Shown: positions 33,342 through 43,610 of the stretch, one piece after another | How the letters are laid out: each line of letters starts with the position of its first letter | How positions within the stretch are numbered: position 1 is the first letter of the stretch | NCBI RefSeq assembly: GCF_003315795.1 | Contig: NZ_QMEY01000007.1 | Coordinates: 62,001 to 126,000 of the forward strand | Source: Spongiactinospora rosea | Lineage (GTDB): Bacteria; Actinomycetota; Actinomycetes; Streptosporangiales; Streptosporangiaceae | Direction: 5' to 3' | DNA length: 64,000 bases | Made by a program: the position numbers and the translations under genes | Notes under the pieces: generated by a model | The model's database searches: none | Told to the model about the DNA's origin: nothing | What the model saw: only the letters and a program-made list of their open reading frames with translations

Positions 33342-33845
33342 ATGCCGGAGACCGAGCGTCTCATCCTGCGCCCGCTGACCGGAGACGACTTCGCCGACTA
33401 CGCCGCCATGCTGGCCGATCCCGAGGTCGCCGGAGGGCTCGCCGAGAGCGTCGGCGGTTCACCCGCCGACGCCTGGCGCAGCCTGGCGATGTTCATCGGC
33501 CACCGGCAGATCCGGGGCTTCTCGCACTGGGCGCTGATCGAGAAGTCCACCGGCCGGTTCGTCGGCCGGGCGGGGCCGTGGCAGCCGCACGGCTTCCCCG
33601 GCCTCGGCGTCGGCTGGTGCCTGGCCCGTCCGCACTGGGGCAAGGGCTACGCGACCGAGGCGGCCCGCGCGGCCGTACGGCACTGTTTCACGGTGCTGGG
33701 GGCGAGCGAGGTCGTCTCGGTGATCCTGCCGGGCAACCGGCGTTCCGTCGCCGTCGCCGAGCGCATCGGCCACCGGCACCTGCGCGACCTGACCTACCGG
33801 GGGCGGCGCGTCCACCTGTACGGCCAGCAGGCGCCCCCGGCCTGA
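33342..33845 (+). CDS. GNAT family N-acetyltransferase (RimJ/RimL type)
   Basis: A 167-residue acetyltransferase: ETERLILRPLTGDDFADYA at the N-terminus is typical of the RimJ/RimL branch, and RPHWGKGYATEAARAA is the acetyl-CoA-binding motif A. It starts 6 bp after the mrp stop and is co-transcribed with it. Substrate unknown. The 196 bp after it encode nothing recognisable. Confidence 0.9.
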   Translation: MPETERLILRPLTGDDFADYAAMLADPEVAGGLAESVGGSPADAWRSLAMFIGHRQIRGFSHWALIEKSTGRFVGRAGPWQPHGFPGLGVGWCLARPHWGKGYATEAARAAVRHCFTVLGASEVVSVILPGNRRSVAVAERIGHRHLRDLTYRGRRVHLYGQQAPPA

Positions 33846-34041
33846 GGCCCTACGTGGGCAGCGGCCGGTCCGCCACGACATGCGGGGCCGCCGTACGGCC
33901 ACTGGGCCTGTACGACCTCCGCCACCCGGGCCTGGAAGTTCGAGTGCGGCCGACTCGCCTACAGCGCCTCAGGGGCAGGCCGGACGCCACCGTGGTCGGC
34001 GTTGGGCGGCCTGCTGGTGGCCGGTCACTTCGTGTGAGGTC

Positions 34042-34407
34042 TCAGGTCGCCTCGTGGTCGTAGGGCGGGATCTCGCCGTAGCCCAGCTCGTCGAGCGCGC
34101 CGTTGGAGGCGCCGACCGGGTCGAGGACGTCGACCGGCGTGTCGCCGGGCTTGCGGGACCAGTCGTCGTCGTCTTCGAACAGGTGCTTCCTGACGAAGTT
34201 TCTGGGATTGAGGTCGGTCGGGTCGAAGTCGGCGAACTCGGGGCCCAGCCCCGACCTGATGTCGTGCTTGGCGTTGTTGGCCATCCGCCGCAGGTTACGC
34301 AGCGTGCGCCCGGCCTGGGAGGCGGCCTGCGGCAGCTTCTCCGGGCCGAAGACTAGCAACGCGATCACCACGAGCACCACGACCTCGAAAGGGCCGAGTC
34401 CGAACAT
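34042..34407 (-). CDS. tatB: Sec-independent protein translocase TatB
   Basis: A 121-residue membrane protein: FGLGPFEVVVLVVIALLVFG is the single helix with the conserved Gly-Pro hinge, followed by the amphipathic helix (PEKLPQAASQAGRTLRNLRR) and a charged tail. It forms the TatBC receptor for folded proteins with twin-arginine signals. It lies downstream of htrA on the same strand, as in the sigE/rseA/htrA/tatB order of mycobacteria. Confidence 0.93.
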   Translation of the reverse strand: MFGLGPFEVVVLVVIALLVFGPEKLPQAASQAGRTLRNLRRMANNAKHDIRSGLGPEFADFDPTDLNPRNFVRKHLFEDDDDWSRKPGDTPVDVLDPVGASNGALDELGYGEIPPYDHEAT

Positions 34408-34493
34408 CGCGATCTCCTACCGCCAGCCGACGGGACCGGGTTTGACCCGGCCCCGTTCTCCAGAGTAATGGCCCGGCTTGATGCGCGGTACGG

Positions 34494-36254
34494 TCAGGAC
34501 GGCTGTGGCGAGGGCACAGCCCCTGCGGCCACGGTGACCGTGGTGCTCTGCTCCTTACCGCCGCGCTGGAATTTGACCGTGATCTTCTCTCCCGGGGCCT
34601 TGCTGCGGATCTGCACCATCAGCTCCTCGGCGTTCTGCACCGGGCTGCCGTCCAGCTCGGTGATCACGTCACCGGGGCGCAGCCCGGCCTTGTCGGCGGG
34701 GCCGCCCTTCTCCACCGGGAGCTGGCCGCGGTCGGCCTGGGACGCGATGCGCACGCCCTGCCCCTGGTACGAGGTGTCGATGCTGATCCCGATCCGGGAG
34801 GTCTTGGCGGTGCCGGTGGTGACCAGGTCCTCGATGACCCGGCGGGCGTGGTTCATCGGGATCGCGAAGCCGAGGCCGATGCTGCCGCCCTGGCCGCTGG
34901 TCGGCGAACGGCCGAGCGTGGCGATGGCGGAGTTGACCCCGATCACCTCGCCCTTGCCGTTGACCAGCGGGCCACCGGAGTTGCCGGGGTTGATCGCGGC
35001 GTCGGTCTGGATGGCGTTGATGTAGCTGGTGTCCATCACGCCGCTCTCGCCACCGGCGACCACCGGGCGGTTGAGCGAGCTGACGATGCCCAGCGTGACC
35101 GTGCCGGACAGGCCGAGCGGCGAGCCGATCGCGATCACCTCGTCGCCCACCACCATGCTGTCGGAGTCGCCCAGCGCGACCTCGGCCAGGCCGAAGGTCT
35201 GGTCCGGCTTGAGCACCGCGAGGTCGGAGCCGGGGTCGCGGCCCACGATCCGCCCCGAGGTGGTCTTGCGGTTGCTGAACTGCAGGGTGATGGTCGCGCC
35301 CTGCGAGGCCGGGGCGGCGACGTGGTTGTTGGTGACGACGTAGCCGCCCTTGACCAGGAAGCCCGAGCCGCTGGTGCCGCCCTCCGCGCCGCCGCTGATC
35401 TCGATGGAGACGACGCTCGGCAGCACCCGGGAGGCCACTCCGGCGACCGACTCGGGGGCGCGCTCGACCCGGCCGGTCGGCGAGGCCCCGAGGCTGTAGT
35501 CGGGGTCGGTGCCGTCGCTCCCGCCACGGGTGACCAGGTAGGTGCCGATGCTGCCCGCGGCCCCGGCGACCAGGGCGATCACCACGGCGATGGCGGCCAG
35601 CGCGGCCACGCCTGGCGTACGCCTGCCGGGGGCGGGGCCGCCGCCCGGAGGGCCGCCGGGCGGTCCCGGCGGCGGGGGCGGCGGGGCCCAGCCCGGCCCC
35701 ATGCCGAAGGCCCGGGTGGGCGGCGGTGGCTGCGGCCGGCCGCCGTAGCGGCCGGAATCGTAGCCCTGGCCCTGCGCCGGGCCGGGCTCGCGGCCTGGGT
35801 ACGGCGTGGGCCCGGTCATCGGTGCGATGTTCGGGAACGCCGAGGTGTCGCCGGAGGGGTTGCCCCAGGAGCCGGTGCCGCTGCCGGTGTCGGTGTCGCG
35901 GTGCTCGCGTACGCCCTCCGGCGCGGACCCCGGCGCGGCGAAGTCGGGCGCGCCCGCCCCGGGCGTGCCGAGGCCCGCCGCCCCCAGGTCCCCCCAGCCC
36001 GGCGAAGGCGGCCCGTCGTCGTACCCCCCAGAGCCAGGGCCCGGACCCGCAGAGCCGGGCCCCGCAGAGCCGGAGGGCCCGGGACCGGAGGCTCCGGCGG
36101 GCAGGAAGTCCGGCCGGGCGCGTTCCGGTGTGTGATCGGTCACATCGGCCGGCGCCTCCCCGGGGCCCTGCTCCAGATGGTCCGGCTGCTGGTCCGACGG
36201 CGCGCGGCCCTCACCTTCGCGGGCGGCGGCCTCGTTCCGCTGCTCGTCGGTCAT
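34494..36254 (-). CDS. htrA: HtrA-type trypsin-like serine protease with PDZ domain
   Basis: A 586-residue membrane-anchored envelope protease. Residues 1 to about 210 are Pro/Gly-rich and cytoplasmic; one transmembrane helix follows (AALAAIAVVIALVAGAAGSI, about 213-233). The trypsin-like domain contains the catalytic triad: His in VVTNNHVAA, Asp in GSDLAVLKP and Ser in NPGNSGGPLV (near residues 311, 344 and 426). A C-terminal PDZ domain includes AGLRPGDVITELDGSPV. ATG 36254 has GAGG five bases upstream. It is part of the SigE envelope-stress cluster and should degrade misfolded exported proteins. Confidence 0.94.
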   Translation of the reverse strand: MTDEQRNEAAAREGEGRAPSDQQPDHLEQGPGEAPADVTDHTPERARPDFLPAGASGPGPSGSAGPGSAGPGPGSGGYDDGPPSPGWGDLGAAGLGTPGAGAPDFAAPGSAPEGVREHRDTDTGSGTGSWGNPSGDTSAFPNIAPMTGPTPYPGREPGPAQGQGYDSGRYGGRPQPPPPTRAFGMGPGWAPPPPPPGPPGGPPGGGPAPGRRTPGVAALAAIAVVIALVAGAAGSIGTYLVTRGGSDGTDPDYSLGASPTGRVERAPESVAGVASRVLPSVVSIEISGGAEGGTSGSGFLVKGGYVVTNNHVAAPASQGATITLQFSNRKTTSGRIVGRDPGSDLAVLKPDQTFGLAEVALGDSDSMVVGDEVIAIGSPLGLSGTVTLGIVSSLNRPVVAGGESGVMDTSYINAIQTDAAINPGNSGGPLVNGKGEVIGVNSAIATLGRSPTSGQGGSIGLGFAIPMNHARRVIEDLVTTGTAKTSRIGISIDTSYQGQGVRIASQADRGQLPVEKGGPADKAGLRPGDVITELDGSPVQNAEELMVQIRSKAPGEKITVKFQRGGKEQSTTVTVAAGAVPSPQPS

Positions 36255-36382
36255 CGATGCCTCACTACTCCGCCTCACTACTCCTCGGCTCTTGGCGCAA
36301 TTGTTCCCACGGCCGCATACGGGAGACGTAAAAGGGACCTGCCGGGATGCGCCCCGGAAGAGGCCTTTTGCCCGGCTGGTCC

Positions 36383-37447
36383 TCAGGCGAACGGGCTGAT
36401 CCAGGAGAGCAGGCGGTCGGCGCCACGGCAGACCTGCTCCCAGGCGCCGATGCCCTCCTCGTGCGGCAGCGCCCCCACGGCGGCGTCGACCAGGTCCGCC
36501 GGGGCGTCAGCGACGACCGTGTAAACATGCTCCCCACTCGCCCAGACCACTTGCTGTGCCGCGGCCTCGAAACCCGCGAGGCCACGGATCCAGATCGTAT
36601 GCCCGCCGCGCGATCGCGCACGCCAACCCGCGAGGCGGGACTCGTCCAGGGTTCCACGCTGGACGAATATGGACACTACCGACAGCCCATCAGAGTAGCC
36701 GAGATGAAGGTAACCTTCGGCGGTCTCGCCCGCGGTGAACAGTTCCAGGCGGCCGGGCAACGCGGGCGGCACGTCCCAGCCGCGTTGCCGGAGATATCCG
36801 ACCTGGCCGGGAGAGGGCCCGCCGTCGGTGAGCGACCCGCCGTACCACGCGCGGCCGGACATCCACGGCGCCGGCCGCTCCTGCGGCACGCTCAGCTCGA
36901 TGAAGGCGTCGGCCCTGGTCAGCGTGCCCCGGCCGTCGAAGACCTCGCGGCGCAGCAGCACGCCGCTGGCCTCGTCCACCAGGTAGCGGGCCGCGGGCGA
37001 GCCGTCGGCGCGGGTGGCCTGCACCACGCGGCCGGTACGCCCGCAGGCGGTGCCGGTGCCGACGGTCTCCACCCGGTAGTTGCGGGCCAGCACGTCGAGC
37101 ATGCCGTCGAACGGCGACACCAGCCCCGCCGCCGGGGAGCCGGGATCGACCTCGGCCGCGAGCGTGCCGGTCTCGGCGCGGACCGTCAGGCCCTCCCCTG
37201 GAACGTTCCTGACGTGCGTGAGCGCCGAAGAAGGCCCGCTCGCGCCCCAGGTCGTGATCAGGCGGGTGCCGGCGTAGGACCGGGCCCGGCCCGCGTACGC
37301 CGCGTCGCGCAACAGCCCGATGCCGGTGTCGTCGCCCTCCGCCGCCTCGCGCGGCGGCCCGCTCACCGGGCCGCCGACCGGGTGCGCCGCCACCAGGACG
37401 AGCAGCACCACGGCCGCCACGACCACGGCGGCGGGCAGGCGCCTCAC
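36383..37447 (-). CDS. MucB/RseB-like periplasmic sigma-regulatory protein
   Basis: A 354-residue exported protein: N-terminal signal or anchor (AAVVVAAVVLLVLVAAHPVG), an RseB/LolA-like beta domain (about 45-190: YAGTRLITTWGASGPSS, ARYLVDEASGVLLRREVFD) and a smaller C-terminal domain (VVSIFVQRGTLDESRLAGW). GTG start overlaps the anti-sigma stop (GTGA). In proteobacteria RseB binds the anti-sigma factor and senses envelope signals; the position between the anti-sigma gene and htrA suggests the same role here (inference). Confidence 0.75.
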   Translation of the reverse strand: MRRLPAAVVVAAVVLLVLVAAHPVGGPVSGPPREAAEGDDTGIGLLRDAAYAGRARSYAGTRLITTWGASGPSSALTHVRNVPGEGLTVRAETGTLAAEVDPGSPAAGLVSPFDGMLDVLARNYRVETVGTGTACGRTGRVVQATRADGSPAARYLVDEASGVLLRREVFDGRGTLTRADAFIELSVPQERPAPWMSGRAWYGGSLTDGGPSPGQVGYLRQRGWDVPPALPGRLELFTAGETAEGYLHLGYSDGLSVVSIFVQRGTLDESRLAGWRARSRGGHTIWIRGLAGFEAAAQQVVWASGEHVYTVVADAPADLVDAAVGALPHEEGIGAWEQVCRGADRLLSWISPFA

Positions 37448-38055
37448 TTGACGGGCCGTGGTGTCCGGGTCGGTGTGGGGGTGGCGTGCGGAGTCGGGTG
37501 CACGGGCTCGGAGAAGCCCGGCTGGACGTAGGGCGCGGTGGTCTTGTGCTGGTTGGCGAACCGCTCCATCTGCGGGACCACCGGCGGCGCCGAGCCGAGC
37601 CCGCCGACCACGAACATCGTGCCGAAGGCGACGGCGGCCGAGGCCATGCCGACCGCGACGTATCCGGCGCGCCTGGCCCGGCCGCCCCTGGCCGTGCTGT
37701 CGGCGCGGTTGTCGGGTCTGGCCCGGCCGCGGCCCCGCGGGCGGTTGTCGGGCGGCGAGATGGAGTGCATGCCGGGGATCGGCACGCCGCCGAAGGTGTG
37801 CGAGGCGTCGGGGAAGGGCCGGATGCGCGGCGGCAGCGGCCCTCCCGGCTCGGACATGCGCAGCAGCGACATGGTGAGGTCCGCCGGCATGGCGGGCCCG
37901 TCGAGCGCGCGCAGCCTGGACTTCAGCGCGCGCAGCGCCTCGACCTCGGCGCGGCAGTCGGCGCAGAAGGTGAGATGGGCGAGGGCGCGGTCGCGCTCGC
38001 TGTGCCCGAGCTCGCCGTCCACCAGCGCGGAGACGCGTTCTCCCAAGTGGCTCAT
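37444..38055 (-). CDS. rseA: anti-sigma factor with zinc-finger (ZAS) domain
   Basis: A 203-residue membrane anti-sigma factor. The N-terminus has the HxxxCxxC motif (HLTFCADC) preceded by VSALVDGELGHSERDRALA, the zf-HC2/ZAS fold that binds region 2 and 4 of the sigma factor. One transmembrane helix (GYVAVGMASAAVAFGTMFVV) is followed by a short Pro/Thr-rich outside tail. Its start overlaps the sigE stop by 4 bp (ATGA), ensuring balanced synthesis. Release probably needs proteolysis after an envelope signal. Confidence 0.92.
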   Translation of the reverse strand: MSHLGERVSALVDGELGHSERDRALAHLTFCADCRAEVEALRALKSRLRALDGPAMPADLTMSLLRMSEPGGPLPPRIRPFPDASHTFGGVPIPGMHSISPPDNRPRGRGRARPDNRADSTARGGRARRAGYVAVGMASAAVAFGTMFVVGGLGSAPPVVPQMERFANQHKTTAPYVQPGFSEPVHPTPHATPTPTRTPRPVK

Positions 38056-38681
38056 GCCAAATCCTCCCCAGAGGTGGCGGTCGGGGGGACTTGTTCGGCG
38101 CGCGGGGCGCGGTGCTCCAGCGCCTCGCGCAACTGTGAGCGGCCCCGGTGAATCCTGCTGCGGACCGTGCCCAGCTTGACGCCGAGCGTGGCCGCGATCT
38201 CCTCGTAGGACAGCCCTTCGATGTCGCACAGCACGACGGCCGCGCGGAACTCGGGGGCCAGCGCGTCGAGCGCCGCCTGGATGTCGGGCTCCAGGTGGGC
38301 GTCGTGGTAGGCCTGCGCGGGCGAGGGCTCGCGCCCGGTCAGCCGCTCGGCGGCGTCGTCGCCCAGGCCCTCGAACCTGATGCGCTGCCTGCGCCGCGCC
38401 ATGTCGAGGAACAGGTTGGTCGTGATCCGGTGCAGCCACCCCTCGAACGTGCCGGGGGTGTAGCTCGACAGGGACCGGAAGACCCTGACGAAGACCTCCT
38501 GAGTGAGGTCTTCGGCGTCGTGCACGTTGCCGGTCAGCCGGTAGGCGAGCCGGTACACCCGCGCCGAGTGCGTCCGGACGACCTCCTCCCAGGTCGGGGG
38601 AGTCCATCCCGACACGGGAGTCTCCGCCTGGTGGGCGTCGTCCACCGGCACTCCTCTCTCCGGGACCACCGCTATCGCCAT
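38052..38681 (-). CDS. sigE: ECF RNA polymerase sigma factor SigE
   Basis: A 209-residue ECF sigma factor. Region 2 (LAYRLTGNVHDAEDLTQEVF) and region 4 (LSYEEIAATLGVKLGTVRSR) are complete. The ATG at 38681 gives an N-terminus of usual length; the longer frame overlaps the divergent methyltransferase promoter. Translationally coupled to the anti-sigma factor and followed by RseB-like protein, HtrA and TatB, it directs the envelope and secretion stress response. Gene order matches mycobacterial sigE, including the divergent O-methyltransferase. Confidence 0.94.
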   Translation of the reverse strand: MAIAVVPERGVPVDDAHQAETPVSGWTPPTWEEVVRTHSARVYRLAYRLTGNVHDAEDLTQEVFVRVFRSLSSYTPGTFEGWLHRITTNLFLDMARRRQRIRFEGLGDDAAERLTGREPSPAQAYHDAHLEPDIQAALDALAPEFRAAVVLCDIEGLSYEEIAATLGVKLGTVRSRIHRGRSQLREALEHRAPRAEQVPPTATSGEDLA

Positions 38682-38851
38682 AGTGCCTGGTTTCGTCCCT
38701 TCATGCGCACTGAATGCCTTGCCGACCGGCAAAGGCCGCTTAAACCGTGCAACGCACCGGGGGTCACATGAGTTCCCGTTCGCGCTTCCCTCCCCTAGGC
38801 TGCGACCAGCCACCAAACAGTGCGTACGGCGAAAGCAGGGAGGAGAGGCCA

Positions 38852-39502
38852 ATGGGCGGGACGCCGAAAAGTCCGGTGGAGGCCACTCTGGCCTATGCCC
38901 AGGAGTTCCATCCCGAGGACGACATCCTGCGTGCCGCACGCCGCCGCGGCGAGGAGGTGGGGGCGGCGCCGATCATGCCGGGCGGCGGGGCCGCGCTGTG
39001 CTTCCTGGCCTCCGCGATCAACGCCAAGGCCGTCGTGGAGATCGGCACCGGCTGCGGGGTGTCCGGGCTCTGGCTGCTTCGCGGCATGCGTCCGGACGGC
39101 ACGCTGACCAGCGTGGACGTCGAGCCGGAGCACCAGCGGCTGGCCCGTGAGGCGTTCTCGCAGGCGGGGTTCGCCGGGGGGCGCACCCGGCTGATCGCCG
39201 GGCGGGCGCTCGACGTGCTGCCCAGGCTGGCCGACGGCGGGTACGACATGGTGTTCGCCGACGCCGCCAGGCACGAATACCCCGACTACCTGGCCGAGTC
39301 GGTCCGCGTCCTGCGCGTGGGCGGCATCGTGGTCTTCGACCACGCGCTGTGGCAGGACCGGGTGGCCGACCCCGCCCAGCGCGACCCGGACACGGTCGTG
39401 ATCCGCGAGCTGGGCAAGCTGGTGCGCGGCGACGACCGGCTGCGCCCGCTGCTCATCCCGCTCGGCGACGGCCTTCTGGCCGCGGTGAAGATCGCCGGCT
39501 AG
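38852..39502 (+). CDS. O-methyltransferase (family 3)
   Basis: A 216-residue SAM-dependent O-methyltransferase. VVEIGTGCGVSGLWLL is the SAM-binding motif I, LTSVDVEPEHQRLAREA motif II and DMVFADAARHEYPDYL carries the metal-binding Asp of the catechol-OMT-like group. ATG 38852 follows GGAGGAGAGG at good spacing. Divergent from sigE as in mycobacteria (Rv1220c next to sigE), so it may share the stress-regulated promoter region. Substrate unknown. Confidence 0.9.
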   Translation: MGGTPKSPVEATLAYAQEFHPEDDILRAARRRGEEVGAAPIMPGGGAALCFLASAINAKAVVEIGTGCGVSGLWLLRGMRPDGTLTSVDVEPEHQRLAREAFSQAGFAGGRTRLIAGRALDVLPRLADGGYDMVFADAARHEYPDYLAESVRVLRVGGIVVFDHALWQDRVADPAQRDPDTVVIRELGKLVRGDDRLRPLLIPLGDGLLAAVKIAG

Positions 39503-39521
39503 AGGGCTTCGAGGGCCGGGC

Positions 39522-40955
<1,434 letters not shown>

Positions 40956-41120
40956 CTTGCCTCTACTCCTACGGTCGTGGGCGGCGGCGTGCGTCGCGGA
41001 GGTGCGGCGGGCGGGCCGGAAGGGAGGGCCCGCCCCAACATCAACGGCCCCGGCGCCGACCACCCGAGCGGCGGGGATGGTCCTGCGGCCAGGGCCGTCG
41101 ATCAGGTCTGGGTGCCGGTG

Positions 41121-41288
41121 TCAGCCGACGACGTTCTTCAGCGCGTCGCCTAGTGCGCTGGCCTCGTCCGCGGAGAGTTCGACGACCAGCCGGCCGCCAC
41201 CCTCCAGAGGGACCCGCATGACAATGCCCCGCCCTTCCTTGGTGACCTCCAGCGGACCATCGCCGGTCCGCGGCTTCATCGCCGCCAT
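41121..41288 (-). CDS. DUF3117 small conserved protein
   Basis: A 55-residue protein read directly from the complement: it begins MAAMKPRTGDGPLEVTKEGR and continues with IVMRVPLEGGGRLVVELS and an acidic helix ending in KNVVG. This is the actinobacterial DUF3117 family, present almost universally in the phylum and always about this length. Function unknown; the N-terminal motif is nearly invariant. AAGGAAGGGATGC precedes the ATG. It is upstream of pepA on the same strand. Confidence 0.9.
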   Translation of the reverse strand: MAAMKPRTGDGPLEVTKEGRGIVMRVPLEGGGRLVVELSADEASALGDALKNVVG

Positions 41289-41449
41289 GCGTGCATCCCT
41301 TCCTGCCTTTGGACTCCGCGGTCGCGATATCCGGTCTTCCCGATAGGGACGGCCGGCGCATTCACGTCTTCTGGATGTCCTATTATCCCGCCTCTCGGTG
41401 GCTACCGGGTAACGATCTCCTCCCAGAATGCGTTGTCGGGCCCCCTCCG

Positions 41450-41468
41450 GAGGACCAAACTGGTCCTC
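41450..41468. promoter_or_regulatory. palindrome directly before the paaX-type start codon
   Basis: Perfect inverted repeat GAGGACCA AAC TGGTCCTC ending one base before the GTG at 41469. A TATTAT -10-like box lies at 41381-41386. It could be an autoregulatory operator or a translation-blocking hairpin. Confidence 0.4.
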
Positions 41469-42263
41469 GTGAACGCCCGCGCCGCGCTATTCGATCTGTA
41501 CGGGGACCACCTGCGTTCCCGGGGCGGCCGTGCCTCGGTCGCCGCTCTGGTACGCCTGCTCGCGCCGCTTGAGATCGCCGCTCCCGCCGTGCGGACGGCC
41601 ATCTCGCGCATGGTGCGCCAGGGGTGGCTGGCGCCGATGCGGGTGCCCCAGGGGCCCGGCTACGCGGTGACCCCCAAGTGCGTGCGCCGCCTGGACGAAG
41701 CCGCACTCAGAATTTACCGGCCCGGAACGATCTCCTGGCCGGGAAAGTGGCACGTCGTGGTGGTCGAGCAGGTGCGCGACCGGCCCAAACGCGAACGCCT
41801 GCGGGCCGACCTCGCCTTTCTCGGTTACGCTCCGCTGTCGGAGACCACCTGGATCGGTCCCCGTCCCTCCCCCGAGCTGGCCACGCTGCTGACCGCCGAG
41901 CAGGTCCACGCCGACCTGTTCGAGGCCGCGCTGGACGGCGACCCGCGCGAGCTGGTCGCCCGCGCGTGGGACCTGGCGAGCATCGCGGGCGCGTACGAGC
42001 TGTGGCTGTCCGGGGCCGCCGAGCTGGTCGGCGCGGTCCCCGGCGAGGCCCCCGACGACCTGGTCTTCGCGGTGCGCAGCAAGCTGGTCCACGGCTGGCG
42101 CAACTTCCTGTTCCGCGACCCCGGCCTGCCCGCCGAGCTGCTCCCGCCCGCCTGGCCCGGGGAGAAGGCCCGTAGCTTCTTCGAGCAGGAGGCGGCCCGG
42201 CTGCTCCCGGCCGCCGCCGCCTTCGTCGACCGCAACCTCGCCGATCCGCAGGAGAACCAGTGA
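41469..42263 (+). CDS. PaaX family transcriptional regulator
   Basis: A 264-residue PaaX-type repressor; in the reference pathway PaaX senses phenylacetyl-CoA. The N-terminal winged HTH is NARAALFDLYGDHLRSRGGR and IAAPAVRTAISRMVRQGWL; the central and C-terminal PaaX domains include WHVVVVEQVRDRPKRERLRA and HGWRNFLFRDPGLP. GTG 41469 was preferred over TTG 41433 because relatives begin with an NAR-type residue string. The stop overlaps the enoyl-CoA hydratase start by 4 bp, so the regulator and a PaaG-like enzyme are co-translated. No other paa genes are in the window. Confidence 0.85.
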   Translation: MNARAALFDLYGDHLRSRGGRASVAALVRLLAPLEIAAPAVRTAISRMVRQGWLAPMRVPQGPGYAVTPKCVRRLDEAALRIYRPGTISWPGKWHVVVVEQVRDRPKRERLRADLAFLGYAPLSETTWIGPRPSPELATLLTAEQVHADLFEAALDGDPRELVARAWDLASIAGAYELWLSGAAELVGAVPGEAPDDLVFAVRSKLVHGWRNFLFRDPGLPAELLPPAWPGEKARSFFEQEAARLLPAAAAFVDRNLADPQENQ

Positions 42264-43039
42264 CCATCCGCTACGACGTCGGGTCCGGCGTCGCCACCGT
42301 CACCCTCGACCGCCCCGAAGCGCTCAACGCCCTGATCGCCTCGATGAAGGCCGATCTGCTCGCCGCGCTGACCAAGGCCGCGGAGGACGACGCGGTCCGC
42401 GCGGTGCTGGTGACCGGCGCGGGCAAGGCGTTCAGCGCCGGCCAGGACCTCCGCGAGCACGCCGGCAACCTGGCGGCGGGCAAGGGCCTGGCGGGCACCG
42501 TGCGGCGGCACTACAACCCGATCGTGCGGACCATCACCGAGATGGACAAGCCGGTCATCGCCGCGGTCAACGGCGTGGCGGCGGGCGCGGGCGCGTCCCT
42601 GGCCTTCGCCTGCGACCTGCGGATCGCGTCGGAGAACGCGAAGTTCGCGATGGCGTTCTCGGCCATCGGCCTGGCCCCCGACTCCGGCGCGTCGTGGACG
42701 CTGCCGCGGCTGGTCGGTCCCGCGGCCGCCGCCGAGCTGCTGATGCTCGGCGAGGCGGTGTCCGCCGAGCGGGCCAGGGAGCTGGGGCTGGTCTCGCGCG
42801 TGGTGCCCGCAGAGGAGCTGGCCGCGGCGGCCCGCGAGCTGGCCGTACGCCTGGCGGAGGGCCCGACCCGGGCGTACGCGGCCACCAAGCGCGCCCTGGC
42901 CTTCGGCGCCGCGCACACCCTGTCGCAGACGCTGGACCTGGAGGCCGACCTCCAGGACGCCTGCGCCGCGACCGCCGACCACCAGGCCGCCACCACGGCG
43001 TTCGTCGCCAAGGAACGCCCGGTCTTCCACGGGCGCTGA
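42260..43039 (+). CDS. enoyl-CoA hydratase/isomerase, PaaG-like
   Basis: A 259-residue crotonase-fold enzyme. The oxyanion-hole segments are AFSAGQDLREHAG and NGVAAGAGASLAFACDLRIA. AGQDL with a following aromatic/His-rich stretch (RRHYNPIVRTI) resembles PaaG/PaaB 2-(epoxy-dihydrophenyl)acetyl-CoA isomerases, in line with the PaaX regulator it overlaps by 4 bp. GTG start. A role in degradation of an aromatic or acyl-CoA compound is likely; the exact substrate is not proven. Confidence 0.85.
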   Translation: MTIRYDVGSGVATVTLDRPEALNALIASMKADLLAALTKAAEDDAVRAVLVTGAGKAFSAGQDLREHAGNLAAGKGLAGTVRRHYNPIVRTITEMDKPVIAAVNGVAAGAGASLAFACDLRIASENAKFAMAFSAIGLAPDSGASWTLPRLVGPAAAAELLMLGEAVSAERARELGLVSRVVPAEELAAAARELAVRLAEGPTRAYAATKRALAFGAAHTLSQTLDLEADLQDACAATADHQAATTAFVAKERPVFHGR

Positions 43040-43046
43040 GCGCGGC

Positions 43047-43610
43047 TCAGGTCTGGTCTCGCGCCCAGCAGTCGGTCAGGTGGTCGTTGACCAGGCCGAT
43101 CGCCTGCATCAGCGCGTACGCGGTGGTCGGCCCGACGAACCTGAACCCATGGGCCCTCAGCTCCTTGGCCAGGGCCTTGGAGCCGGGGGTCTGGGCGGGC
43201 ACGTCGGCGGCGGTCTTCGGGGCGGGCGAGTCGGGGTCGGCGTACCGCCACACCAGGTCGGACAGGCCGCCCGGCACGTCGAGGGCGGCGCGGGCGTTGG
43301 CCACCGCGGCCTCGATCTTGGCCCGGTTGCGCACGATGCGCGCGTCGCCGAGCAGCCGCTCCACGTCGCTCTCGGTGAACGCCGCGACCCGCGGGATGGA
43401 GAACCCGGCGAACGCCTCCCGGAAGCCCTCCCGCTTGCGCAGGATGAGCAGCCAGGACAGCCCCGACTGGAACGCCTCCAGGGTCACCCGCTCGAAGACC
43501 TTGTCATCGCCGCGGACCGGGCGGCCCCACTCCTGGTCGTGGTAGGCGATGTAGTCGGGGGCGGAGGTGGCCCACCCGCAGCGGACCGGATCGGCGGGGG
43601 ACGCCGTCAC
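43047..43610 (-). CDS. tag: DNA-3-methyladenine glycosylase I
   Basis: A 187-residue base-excision repair enzyme that removes 3-methyladenine from alkylated DNA. It opens with CGWATSAPDYIAYHDQEWGR (the conserved CxW and YHDxEWG elements including zinc ligand Cys and catalytic Glu), then FERVTLEAFQSGLSW and RFVGPTTAYALMQAIGLVND with later zinc ligands His and Cys (HLTDC). Overlaps the upstream DivIVA-like gene by 4 bp. Confidence 0.94.
   Translation of the reverse strand: MTASPADPVRCGWATSAPDYIAYHDQEWGRPVRGDDKVFERVTLEAFQSGLSWLLILRKREGFREAFAGFSIPRVAAFTESDVERLLGDARIVRNRAKIEAAVANARAALDVPGGLSDLVWRYADPDSPAPKTAADVPAQTPGSKALAKELRAHGFRFVGPTTAYALMQAIGLVNDHLTDCWARDQT

Noticed and set aside
33846..34041. 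Short frame between the GNAT gene and tatB (WKFECGRLAYSASG region)
   Set aside because: No start with a ribosome site and no recognisable domain; treated as non-coding.
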